A stretch of DNA of 64,000 nucleotides from Acinetobacter radioresistens DSM 6976 = NBRC 102413 = CIP 103788. GTDB lineage: Bacteria > Pseudomonadota > Gammaproteobacteria > Pseudomonadales > Moraxellaceae. Shown here piece after piece: positions 38,591 to 46,801 of this stretch; the first letter of the stretch is position 1; every line of letters starts with the position of its first letter. Both the position numbers and the translations under genes were made by a program. The stretch is taken from positions 620,001-684,000 of the forward strand of contig NZ_AP019740.1 of assembly GCF_006757745.1 (NCBI RefSeq), in the 5' to 3' direction. The notes beneath the pieces were generated by a model. That model had not been told where the DNA came from. It saw only the letters and a list, made by a program, of their open reading frames with translations, and did not search any database.

Positions 38591-38741
38591 ATAGAACAGT
38601 TCATGTATTCTTAACTTAAAGACGCGATACATTCTTGTGATTACAGCATGCTTTAATTTATTTGAAGTAAAGTTGCCTATAGATTATAAAATCGGCATTT
38701 TATATAAAATAAAGTATGAAGAAAGACATTAGCCATATTTG

Positions 38742-39989
38742 ATGGATCTTCTTATGGAATTTACCTTTAATGCGTTTTACACGCTTATTGCAGCAGTAAT
38801 TGTTTTACTTCTTGGCCGCTTCCTTGTAAACAAGATCGGTTTTCTGAGTCGTTATAACATTCCCGAACCTGTGGCCGGTGGTCTGGTTGCTGCGGTAGTC
38901 TCGTTACTTGTGCATTCCCTCTGGGGTTACAGTATTACTTTTAGCAGTGAATTACAGACCAGCTTCATGCTGATTTTCTTTGCTTCCATTGGCCTAAGTG
39001 CCAACTTTATGAAGCTAAAAGAAGGTGGTATCGGTTTGGTGGTATTCCTGATCTGTGTTGCTTCATTTATTGTAGTACAAAACGCAGTCGGTATGAGTCT
39101 GGCCAGTTTGCTGGGGGTTGATCCGCTGATCGGTCTGATAGCAGGTTCAATTACTCTGACCGGTGGGCATGGTACAGCGGGTGCCTGGGGCGAAATCCTG
39201 GAAGTTGAACATGGTATTCAAGGCGCACTTGCTCTGGGGATGGCCAGTGCAACATTCGGTCTGATTATTGGCGGTATTATTGGCGGCCCATTGGCTAAAC
39301 TTTTAATTAACCGATACAACCTGTCTCAGCCACGCACCGTGCGTCAGATTAATGATCGGGATACACATCCTGCACCCGATTTTCCCGAGCTTGCACCTTT
39401 TGAAAATCCGCATCAGGTACGCCTGATTACTGCTGACAATGCGATTACGACCTTGGGCATGTTCGCTGCCTGTCTGGCCTTTGCTGAGTTTATGACAGGT
39501 TACAGTAAAGGTACCTGGTTTGAACTGCCAACCTTTGTATGGGCCTTGGGCGGTGGGGTAGTTCTGCGTAACGTTCTAGAAAGTATATTCAAGGTTGATA
39601 TCTTTGATCGTGCAATTGATGTCTTTGGTAATTCTTCACTGTCACTTTATCTGGCTATGGCACTGCTGTCTTTAAAACTGTGGCAACTGGCTGATCTGGC
39701 AGGCCCACTGGTAGTGATTTTAGGCGCACAGACTTTAACTATGGCATTGTATGCAGCTTTCATTACTTTCCGGGTAATGGGCAAGAATTATGATGCCGCA
39801 GTACTGGCTGCTGGCCACTGTGGCTTTGGTATGGGCGCAACCCCAACAGCGGTTGCAAACATGCAGGCGATTACCAATATGTATGGTCCATCACATAAAG
39901 CCTTTTTGATCGTACCATTATGTGGTGCTTTCTTTGTTGACCTGATCAACGCAACCGTGATTCAGCTGATTCTAAAATTCTTTGCTTAA
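38742..39989 (+). CDS. gltS: Sodium/glutamate symporter
   Basis: GltS takes up glutamate with sodium. The 415-aa product has about ten to twelve membrane segments and the duplicated family motifs: FLSRYNIPEPVAGGLVAAV (about 33-51), SITLTGGHGTAGAWGEIL (about 136-153), and GHCGFGMGATPTAVANMQAI (about 363-382). The central hydrophilic loop at about 195-230 is normal for the family. A TTG three bases upstream and an ATG at 38754 are alternative starts. A terminator follows, and the gene stands alone. Confidence 0.93.
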   Translation: MDLLMEFTFNAFYTLIAAVIVLLLGRFLVNKIGFLSRYNIPEPVAGGLVAAVVSLLVHSLWGYSITFSSELQTSFMLIFFASIGLSANFMKLKEGGIGLVVFLICVASFIVVQNAVGMSLASLLGVDPLIGLIAGSITLTGGHGTAGAWGEILEVEHGIQGALALGMASATFGLIIGGIIGGPLAKLLINRYNLSQPRTVRQINDRDTHPAPDFPELAPFENPHQVRLITADNAITTLGMFAACLAFAEFMTGYSKGTWFELPTFVWALGGGVVLRNVLESIFKVDIFDRAIDVFGNSSLSLYLAMALLSLKLWQLADLAGPLVVILGAQTLTMALYAAFITFRVMGKNYDAAVLAAGHCGFGMGATPTAVANMQAITNMYGPSHKAFLIVPLCGAFFVDLINATVIQLILKFFA

Positions 39990-40000
39990 CAGGCATTCAT

Positions 40001-40030
40001 AAAAAAGTCCCCCTCATACGGGGCTTTTTT
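40001..40030 (+). terminator. Terminator after gltS
   Basis: CCCC and GGGG with outer AAG/CTT pairs (one bulged T) form a stem with a loop CTCATAC, followed by six T. Confidence 0.78.
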
Positions 40031-40081
40031 ATTGAGGTTGAAGTCGGCGATATTTTACAAATTTGAGTAGCAAGAGATTGT

Positions 40082-41557
40082 ATGGATGAACAACTAAATA
40101 CCCGTTTAATGGCTTGGGTAAGTTTCTTTAATGATCCTTTATGGGATTTTTTGGTGGTCTTTCTGGTGGTGGTTGGAGTGTTTTATACACTTCTAACCGG
40201 CGCAGTTCAGATTCGCCTATTCTTACACAGTATCCGTGTAATGAAGGGCAGCCGTAAAGAAGGTGACGATCAGCATGGTATTACCCCGTTTCAGGCTTTT
40301 GTTACGGGTCTAGCGAGTCGGGTTGGGGTAGGGAACGTTGCAGGTGTCGCAATTGCAATTGCAATTGGCGGTCCGGGCGCCGTATTCTGGATGTGGTTTA
40401 CTGCATTTCTGGGGATGAGTTCAGCATTTGTTGAGTCCTCATTGGCACAGCTATTTAAAGTACGTGATCATCAGAACCAGCAATTCCGTGGCGGGCCAGC
40501 TTATTACATTACCCAAGGTTTAAAGCAGAAATGGTTAGGCGTTGTATTCGCACTCTCTCTTATTTTAGCTTATGGCTTTGTATTTAATGCAGTACAGGCT
40601 AACTCGATTGTAGATGCAACTGCTCATGCCTGGGGCTGGGACCGTGCAAATGTTATGCTTGATCTGGGTGGACTGGGTTTTGAAGTTTCTTGGGTTGGCG
40701 TAGTACTGGTCATTATGACCGCAGCAATTATTTTTGGTGGAATCAAGCGTATTGCGGTCGTGGCAGAGCGTATGGTGCCATTAATGGCTGTGCTCTATCT
40801 GGCAGTTGCACTTTATATTGCCATAATAAATTTCAGTATTCTTCCAGATATATTCAAACTGATCTTTACTGAAGCCTTTAAGTTTGATGCTGCTGCGGGT
40901 GGTTTTTTTGGTGCAATGGTATCGATGGCCATGATGCAGGGTATCAAACGTGGCCTGTTTTCAAATGAAGCCGGCATGGGTTCTGCACCGAATGCTGCAG
41001 CTGCTTCAGATGTAAAACATCCGGTAGACCAGGGGCTAGTACAGATGCTTGGGGTATTTGTAGATACCTTTGTAGTGTGTTCATGTACTGCGATTATCAT
41101 TCTGGCTTCCGGTCTGTATCATGAAGCAGGTTTTGAGGGCGTTACGCTCACCCAGATGGCATTGGTCAGTCAGATCGGTAGCTGGGGTGATGATTTTCTG
41201 GCCCTGATTTTATTCTTGTTTGCTTACTCTTCTATTATCGGGAATTACGCCTATGCTGAGAGTAACGTTCAATTTATCAATAATCAGCCAAAAGTCATGT
41301 TTGTATTTCGTCTTCTGGTACTGGCAATGGTATATTTTGGCGCGATTACCAGCGTACCACTGGTCTGGTCAATGGCGGATCTATCCATGGGCTTAATGGC
41401 AACAATTAACCTGTTTGCTATTTTACTCCTGACGCCTTTCTTGCGAATGTTATTGAAAGATTATAGCTCTCAGCTTAAAAAAGGCATTAAGGAGCCGGAA
41501 TTTAAAATAGATAAGTATCCGGAACTCAAGAAGAAAGTCGATTCAGATATTTGGTAA
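40082..41557 (+). CDS. Alanine/glycine:cation symporter (AGCS family)
   Basis: The 491-aa product has about ten membrane segments. It shows the AGCS signature GLASRVGVGNVAGVAIAIAIGGPGAVFWMWFTAFLG (about 74-110, reported here in part), RGGPAYYITQGL at about 135-146, and NEAGMGSAPNAAAASDVKHPVDQGL at about 295-320. The family imports alanine or glycine with sodium or protons. It lies between gltS and chrA, with a terminator on both sides, so it is a single-gene unit. Confidence 0.92.
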   Translation: MDEQLNTRLMAWVSFFNDPLWDFLVVFLVVVGVFYTLLTGAVQIRLFLHSIRVMKGSRKEGDDQHGITPFQAFVTGLASRVGVGNVAGVAIAIAIGGPGAVFWMWFTAFLGMSSAFVESSLAQLFKVRDHQNQQFRGGPAYYITQGLKQKWLGVVFALSLILAYGFVFNAVQANSIVDATAHAWGWDRANVMLDLGGLGFEVSWVGVVLVIMTAAIIFGGIKRIAVVAERMVPLMAVLYLAVALYIAIINFSILPDIFKLIFTEAFKFDAAAGGFFGAMVSMAMMQGIKRGLFSNEAGMGSAPNAAAASDVKHPVDQGLVQMLGVFVDTFVVCSCTAIIILASGLYHEAGFEGVTLTQMALVSQIGSWGDDFLALILFLFAYSSIIGNYAYAESNVQFINNQPKVMFVFRLLVLAMVYFGAITSVPLVWSMADLSMGLMATINLFAILLLTPFLRMLLKDYSSQLKKGIKEPEFKIDKYPELKKKVDSDIW

Positions 41558-41566
41558 AACTTGTTT

Positions 41567-41591
41567 AAAGCTCCTTGCGAGGAGCTTTTTT
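41567..41591. terminator. Bidirectional terminator
   Basis: AAAGCTCCT and AGGAGCTTT form a perfect 9-bp stem with a 4-nt loop, flanked by T runs, between the converging AGCS and chromate-transporter genes. Confidence 0.9.
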
Positions 41592-41595
41592 ATGA

Positions 41596-42804
41596 TCAGA
41601 AATAAAGTGAAAATAAAAAATAGCCTAAACATGAGAGTGGTAAACTCAATAGAACCGGAATTTTACTGTTTAGTAAAGCAATAACAAGTCCAACAAAAAT
41701 TATATCACTCCAGTGCTGGATACCTTTTTGTCCGAGCTGCACTACCATCGCCAGCAGTAAACCGACTACTGCGGCATTGATTCCATAAACTGCAGCCTGA
41801 ATTTTTGTCTGCCTTAATAAGATAGACCAGTAAGGCAGTGTTCCGAAAATCAGTAAAAATGAAGGGAGGAAAATGGCGGCTGTAGTAATCGCTGCATTAA
41901 TTAATGGAGAAGAAGTAACCGGTAAGAATGCACCCAAGTAAGAAGCAAAAGTAAATAAAGGTCCAGGTACAAGCTGTGCAAAGGCATAACCTAGTTCAAA
42001 ATTTGATTCTTCAATTAGTCTGGACGTTACCAGTTCCTGGTATAAGAGAGGAAGCACAACATGTCCTCCGCCAAATACCAGTGAGCCTGAACGGTAAAAA
42101 CTTTCAAATATTTGTACAGCAAAAGAAGGTGCCCACCATTGTATGATAAAAAGTAATATAAACAGGCTAACAAATATCAACAGCCAATAATAGGCACGAA
42201 AGGGTGTAGAGACAGTCTTTTGTATTTCTGACTGATCTTTTACAACTATTGGTACAGCAAGTTTCGCTGTATGAACGCAGTATAATCCTGCCACGCCACC
42301 CAAGATAATCACCAGCAGCTGGCTCATGGCTAGCGGTATAAAATAAATAATAAGGGCTGAAGCCAGCATCAAAATAAATTGCCAAACCGTACTACAGAAG
42401 TTTTTTAACATTTGCCAGAAAGCAAAAATTACGACGGCCAGTACGACGAGTTGTACTGTATGAAAAACTGATGAAGAAAGCCAGGAAGACAGGGAAACAC
42501 TCAGTAGTGCACAGCCCAGCATTAAAATTATAGAGGGTAAGGTGAAACCAAGCCAAGCCAGAAGAGCGCCCCCATAACCCCTTTGTAAGTAACCGATACC
42601 GAGTCCAACCTGACTGCTGGTAGGGCCGGGAAGAAGCTGGGCTAATGCGACCAGTTGCGTATATTCATCGCTGGTCAGCCAGCGATATTTTTCAACAAAG
42701 GTGCGGTGAAAAAAGACCAGGTGTGCAGCTGGTCCTCCAAATGAGGTACAACCCAGTTTTAAAAAAATAAGAAAAATAGTGAGATACTGAACAGATAAAT
42801 TCAT
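41596..42804 (-). CDS. chrA: ChrA-type chromate transporter, two-domain
   Basis: The 402-aa product (start MNLSVQYLTIF at 42804, 14 codons inside the frame) is a full-length CHR protein with two homologous membrane halves. The N-half has LGCTSFGGPAAHLVFF (about 18-33) and LAQLLPGPTSSQVGLGIGYLQRG (about 56-78). The C-half has SGSLVFGGGHVVLPLLYQELV, then AFAQLVPGPLFTFASYLGAF. CHR proteins export chromate by exchange or proton drive in characterised cases, though many homologues have no proven role. It is divergent from the patatin lipoprotein gene over 136 nt. Confidence 0.9.
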   Translation of the reverse strand: MNLSVQYLTIFLIFLKLGCTSFGGPAAHLVFFHRTFVEKYRWLTSDEYTQLVALAQLLPGPTSSQVGLGIGYLQRGYGGALLAWLGFTLPSIILMLGCALLSVSLSSWLSSSVFHTVQLVVLAVVIFAFWQMLKNFCSTVWQFILMLASALIIYFIPLAMSQLLVIILGGVAGLYCVHTAKLAVPIVVKDQSEIQKTVSTPFRAYYWLLIFVSLFILLFIIQWWAPSFAVQIFESFYRSGSLVFGGGHVVLPLLYQELVTSRLIEESNFELGYAFAQLVPGPLFTFASYLGAFLPVTSSPLINAAITTAAIFLPSFLLIFGTLPYWSILLRQTKIQAAVYGINAAVVGLLLAMVVQLGQKGIQHWSDIIFVGLVIALLNSKIPVLLSLPLSCLGYFLFSLYF

Positions 42805-42940
42805 GATCGATATTCTTCTCACAAATGGCTTGAGTTTAGAGTCCAATCATGACAATTTAAATAAATTTTATACAGCAATTTCTGAAATGTACTTCTACAA
42901 TTCCTTTTTCAGAAAAATAACTCAGATCTCTCAAGTGCCC

Positions 42941-43945
42941 ATGAAACAGCTCACATTCTGCTTACTCTGGATGAGTCTGGTCGGCCTGACCGGCTGCCAA
43001 CATTTTAAAACATCTGAGCCACAGGCTGCACAGATGGTCACTGATGCACGGGCACAGTTTGAAAAGGTTCCTTTTGCTCAGATTAAAACAGTAGAGCAGC
43101 GGCCAGTTGTGGCTTTGGTCTTGGGTAGCGGCGGTGCCCGGGGCTATGCGCACATAGGGGTAATTGAGGTTCTGGAGCAGCAGGGAATCCGTCCAGATTT
43201 TATTGTGGGAACCAGTGCAGGCAGTATTGTAGGTTCTATATATGCCAGTGGAAAATCTGCAAAAGAGCTGCGGAGTATTGCTCTTAATATGAAAGCCACC
43301 GATGTACGCGATATTACCCTGGATATGAAAGGCTTTTTTGATGGTAAGAAAGTTGAAGACTATATTAACCAGCAGGTTGATAACATGCCGCTGGAAAAAA
43401 TGAAAATACCTTTTTATGCAGTAGCCACTGAACTCAAAGAGGGTGCCCGTACTGTATTTAACTATGGAAATACCGGACAGGCAGTACGCGCATCGGCATC
43501 TATTCCGAGCATGTTTATTCCTACCCGTATTGGTGATAAAGAATATGTTGATGGGGGACTGACCAGTCCGGTGCCGGTTGAGGTGGCACGTGATCTGGGC
43601 GCTGATATTATTATTGCAGTTGATATTCTGGCACAGCCCACTCATACCGAAACTTCAAATGTCTGGGGTCTGTTTAATCAGAATATTAATATCATGCAGA
43701 ACCGGCTAGCTAATGAAGAGTTGAAGTATGCTGATATAGTAATCCAGCCTGACTTACGTGAAAAAGCCCATATTTTTGATGTGCGTGGACGTGAAGCCAG
43801 CATGCAAGCTGGTCGGGAGGCTACCTTGGAAAAACTGGAAATGATTGAACTGGCTATTGAGACTAAACATAACAACCAGCAGAGAGACGACCAGAAAAAT
43901 CTTACTGCGCTTAATGATACGGCTGCTGTCAAAACTAATAGGTAA
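42941..43945 (+). CDS. Patatin-like phospholipase, lipoprotein
   Basis: The 334-aa product starts at MKQLTFCLLW. Its lipobox VGLTGC (Cys at about 19) predicts lipid anchoring. The catalytic parts are GSGGARGYAHIGVIEVL (about 64-80), the nucleophile elbow GTSAGS (about 91-96) and YVDGGLTSPVPV (about 204-215), all intact. The family includes RssA- and YlbK-like esterases. The frame opens 138 bases earlier at 42803, but that lead has no export signal and overlaps the chrA start. A T run that belongs to a minus-strand terminator begins at its stop codon. Confidence 0.88.
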   Translation: MKQLTFCLLWMSLVGLTGCQHFKTSEPQAAQMVTDARAQFEKVPFAQIKTVEQRPVVALVLGSGGARGYAHIGVIEVLEQQGIRPDFIVGTSAGSIVGSIYASGKSAKELRSIALNMKATDVRDITLDMKGFFDGKKVEDYINQQVDNMPLEKMKIPFYAVATELKEGARTVFNYGNTGQAVRASASIPSMFIPTRIGDKEYVDGGLTSPVPVEVARDLGADIIIAVDILAQPTHTETSNVWGLFNQNINIMQNRLANEELKYADIVIQPDLREKAHIFDVRGREASMQAGREATLEKLEMIELAIETKHNNQQRDDQKNLTALNDTAAVKTNR

Positions 43946-43985
43946 AAAAAGAGCCCCTGGTTGGGAGCGAGAGTGAAGGGGCCCT
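43944..43985 (-). terminator. Minus-strand intrinsic terminator of the candidate small RNA
   Basis: On the minus strand AGGGCCCC pairs with GGGGCTCT (one G-U pair) across a 20-nt loop and runs straight into seven T. On the plus strand the stem has a mismatch and no T run, so the sense is minus. The T run overlaps the stop codon of the converging patatin gene. Confidence 0.65.
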
Positions 43986-44140
43986 AAATGGGAACTAAGA
44001 AAGCCATTATCTGACTTTCTTATCCCAGCTGAGGAGAACAATGACCTTGAGATCTCTGGAGTGAAATAAAAGGGTCATTGATAAGCTCATGATCAGTTTG
44101 CAATATGCTTGGCAAACTGTATATTGAAAAATGCAACTAA
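43944..44140 (-). ncRNA. Candidate structured small RNA
   Basis: Read on the minus strand, four hairpins stand in a row. CAGTTTGC/GCAAACTG is at 44094-44119 (8 bp). CAATGACC/GGTCATTG is at 44039-44080 (8 bp). TGGGA plus TAAGAAAG pairs with CTTTCTTA plus TCCCA at 43989-44027 (13 bp with a 2-nt bulge). A terminator hairpin with seven T is at 43944-43985. No ORF fits. The 5' end is a guess; a TATACT -10-like element lies near 44165-44170 on the minus strand. It could also be the long 3' trailer of the CoA-transferase operon, which ends 363 nt upstream. No known RNA family was recognised. Confidence 0.5.
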
Positions 44141-44456
44141 TTCGAGAACTTATGTAAACATTGTCAGTATAAATGCAGGCTAAATAAAAACTTTTATAAG
44201 TATTTAATTTATTTATAAAATTAGCTGACTAGAGATAATTTTTATATTTTGTAGAAATTATAGGCAATTTTATAGATTGATTTAAAAGAGAATAATTCTT
44301 ATTATTTGGATTCCTTGCTTATATGTAATATAAAAAAAATATATTATAGATACACTCTTAATTTTTTTTTACAAAGTTTAACACGTCCTTAATAGTTAAT
44401 TATTCACTTTAAATTTATATCCTAATTGAATTAAATTTTTTAGTTCCCAAAGCTTA
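44141..44456. other. Very AT-rich gap
   Basis: These 316 bases lie between the candidate small RNA and the operon terminator. They are extremely AT-rich with long A and T runs and contain no supportable ORF. A promoter for the small RNA would lie in this stretch. Confidence 0.5.
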
Positions 44457-44484
44457 TTAAAGTGGCTGTTTACAACCACTTTAA
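44457..44484 (-). terminator. Probable terminator of the leucine-catabolic operon
   Basis: TTAAAGTGG and CCACTTTAA form a perfect 9-bp stem with a 10-nt loop, 19 nt after the last gene of the operon. The T tract after it on the minus strand is short and broken, so termination may be partial. Confidence 0.5.
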
Positions 44485-44502
44485 AATTTGTATTCAAATA
44501 TT

Positions 44503-45156
44503 TTAATCTGCCAGTTCTGTAGAAATTGTATTGATGAGCCTGACTCCGGTTACAGCCTGAATATCTTCAAAACTTACCTGTTCAGTCAGTTCAATCAGCT
44601 CGATTCCCTGTTCGGTGACATCCATCACACCAAGGTCAGTAATAATCCGGTGGACTACACCTTTACCTGTAAGTGGCAGGCTACACTGTTTTACAATTTT
44701 TGGTGTTCCATCTTTCGCACAGTGCTCCATCAGCACTACGACTTTTTGTACACCTGCAACCAGATCCATAGCTCCGCCCATGCCCTTAACTTTCTTGCCC
44801 GGAATCATCCAGTTGGCCAGATCTCCCTGTTCGGAAACTTCCATTGCCCCTAAAATCGCAATATTGACGTGTCCACCACGAATCATGGCAAAGGATTCAG
44901 CACTTGAGAAAAATGCAGCGCCGGGCCGGGCTGTTACGGTCTGCTTACCCGCATTGATCAGATCAGCATCCACCGTTTCTTCAGTCGGAAACTCCCCAAT
45001 CCCCAGTAAACCGTTTTCAGACTGGAGCCAGACATTGACCTGTTCTGGAATATAGTTGGCGACCAGGGTCGGCAATCCAATACCCAGGTTGACATAAAAT
45101 CCGTCTTCAAGCTCCTGTGCGGCACGCTGTGCCATTTCATTACGTGACCAAGCCAT
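44503..45156 (-). CDS. 3-oxoacid CoA-transferase, subunit B
   Basis: This is the small catalytic subunit of a succinyl-CoA (or acyl-CoA):acetoacetate CoA-transferase, which activates acetoacetate to acetoacetyl-CoA. The 217-aa product has [13 protein letters not shown] (about 26-38) and the active-site glutamate in SENGLLGIG (about 51-59). GGAGGG before the ATG is a strong ribosome-binding site. It lies 2 nt after subunit A and is the last gene of the operon. It uses up the acetoacetate made by the HMG-CoA lyase upstream. Confidence 0.92.
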   Translation of the reverse strand: MAWSRNEMAQRAAQELEDGFYVNLGIGLPTLVANYIPEQVNVWLQSENGLLGIGEFPTEETVDADLINAGKQTVTARPGAAFFSSAESFAMIRGGHVNIAILGAMEVSEQGDLANWMIPGKKVKGMGGAMDLVAGVQKVVVLMEHCAKDGTPKIVKQCSLPLTGKGVVHRIITDLGVMDVTEQGIELIELTEQVSFEDIQAVTGVRLINTISTELAD

Positions 45157-45158
45157 AT

Positions 45159-45866
45159 TTATCCCTCCGCCGTTTTCAGTGTCATCTGTTCAATCCGTTT
45201 TTCAGGTGTGGCATTGAGTATAATACGGTTAACATAGATTCCCGGCAGGTGAATAGCATCCGGATCCAGCTCACCAATCTCGACAATCTGTTCAACTTCA
45301 GCCACAGTAATTTTTCCGGCCATGGCACAGACCGGATTAAAGTTCTGCGCGGTTTTGCGAAAGACCAGATTCCCGGCTTTGTCGGCTTTATAGGCTTTAA
45401 CCAGCGATATATCGGCTGTCAGTGATTCTTCCAGAATATAGGTTTTGCCGTTGAACTCTCGCTCTTCCTTCCCTTCAGCAATGAGAGTGCCTACGCCGGT
45501 CTGGGTAAAAAAAGCGGGAATACCAGCACCGCCGGCCCGCAGTTTTTCGGCCAGCGTACCTTGAGGGGTAAGTTCAACTTCAAGTTCACCACTCAGGTAT
45601 TGACGCTCGAATTCTTTATTTTCTCCAACATAGGATGAAATCATTTTCTTGATCTGACGGGTAGTCAGAAGCTTTCCTAAGCCGAAGTCATCTACTCCTG
45701 CATTATTGGAAATACAGGTCAGGTCTTTTACTCCGGTTTCTTTTAGAGCTGAAATCAGAGCCTCAGGAATACCACATAGGCCGAATCCGCCTACAGCAAT
45801 CTGTTGACCATCCTGTACAATATCTTTTAACGCATCGGATGCTGAGGGATAAACTTTATTATTCAT
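45159..45866 (-). CDS. 3-oxoacid CoA-transferase, subunit A
   Basis: The 235-aa product is the partner subunit. It carries [19 protein letters not shown] (about 20-38, CoA-transferase family I signature) and the [17 protein letters not shown] loop (about 111-127). It lies 29 nt after the HMG-CoA lyase gene and has GAGGTCCT before its ATG. Choice among AtoD, ScoA and CatI type rests on context: the lyase upstream makes acetoacetate, so a SCOT-type role is inferred. Confidence 0.92.
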   Translation of the reverse strand: MNNKVYPSASDALKDIVQDGQQIAVGGFGLCGIPEALISALKETGVKDLTCISNNAGVDDFGLGKLLTTRQIKKMISSYVGENKEFERQYLSGELEVELTPQGTLAEKLRAGGAGIPAFFTQTGVGTLIAEGKEEREFNGKTYILEESLTADISLVKAYKADKAGNLVFRKTAQNFNPVCAMAGKITVAEVEQIVEIGELDPDAIHLPGIYVNRIILNATPEKRIEQMTLKTAEG

Positions 45867-45895
45867 AGGACCTCATCCTTAATTTTTTATAGACT

Positions 45896-46801
45896 TTATA
45901 CTGTGCAAAGTTTTTGTTTATAGGCCTGTGCAAATTTAGACGGATTAGGCCGATGCAATACCTCTGCAATATAGTCTGCGGCTGCCATCAGTTTTTCGAG
46001 CTGTATACCCGTATCAAAACCCATCTGGCTAACCAGATAATAGACATCTTCAGTTGCAACATTACCTGAAGCACCTTTGGCATAAGGACAGCCACCAAGT
46101 CCTGAGATTGAAGAATCAAAGCTACGGATTCCTTGCTGAATCGACTCATAGATATTAGTAATTGCCATGCCATAAGTGTCATGAAAGTGCCCAGCTAGAG
46201 CTTCTTTTGGCAGGAGTTCAAAGCATTCTTTCCAGACTGCGCGAACCCTTAACGGTGTAGCGGTTCCAATAGTTTCACCTAACGATACTTCATAACAGCC
46301 CATGTCATATAAAGTCTTTGCAACTTCTGCAACTTTCTGAGGGGAAATTGCACCCTCGTAAGGGCAGTCCACCATACACGATACATAACCACGCACCCGA
46401 ATATTATGCTGTTTGGCCTGTTGTATAATATCTTGAAAACGTTCAAGGCTCTCCTGAATCGAACAATTAATATTTTTCTGAGTGAAGCTTTCTGAGGCTG
46501 CCGTAAAAACTGCAATTTCCTGACACTTCACCTGAAGGGCGGCTTCAAAACCTTTCAAATTAGGAGTTAGCAGACTCAGTGAAATATCATCCTGTTTCGG
46601 GAGCTGTGCATAAAGTTCATCACTGTTAGCCATTTGTGGAACCCACTTTGCCGATACACAAGAGCCCACTTCTATCGCTTTAATCCCCGTTGCCATCAGG
46701 CGAGTAAGAAACTCGTAACGCTGCTGAAAAGTGATCACACTTTTTTCATTTTGCAGGCCATCACGTGCACCGACTTCAACAATCCTGATACTTTCATTCA
46801 T
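45896..46801 (-). CDS. Hydroxymethylglutaryl-CoA lyase
   Basis: The enzyme splits HMG-CoA to acetyl-CoA and acetoacetate, the last step of leucine breakdown. The 301-aa product has the metal and substrate motif VEVGARDGLQNE (about 8-19) and the catalytic cysteine signature GLGGCPYAKGASGNVATED (about 231-249). Its ATG overlaps the stop codon of the carboxylase alpha gene (ATGA), so the two are translationally coupled. Length and motifs match MvaB/LiuE. Confidence 0.95.
   Translation of the reverse strand: MNESIRIVEVGARDGLQNEKSVITFQQRYEFLTRLMATGIKAIEVGSCVSAKWVPQMANSDELYAQLPKQDDISLSLLTPNLKGFEAALQVKCQEIAVFTAASESFTQKNINCSIQESLERFQDIIQQAKQHNIRVRGYVSCMVDCPYEGAISPQKVAEVAKTLYDMGCYEVSLGETIGTATPLRVRAVWKECFELLPKEALAGHFHDTYGMAITNIYESIQQGIRSFDSSISGLGGCPYAKGASGNVATEDVYYLVSQMGFDTGIQLEKLMAAADYIAEVLHRPNPSKFAQAYKQKLCTV

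Noticed and set aside
42962..43645. 227-codon minus-strand frame
   Set aside because: It is antisense to the patatin lipoprotein gene, which has all its catalytic motifs on the plus strand.
43950..43985. Plus-strand terminator of the patatin gene
   Set aside because: On the plus strand the stem contains a mismatch and no T run follows; the minus-strand reading is better.
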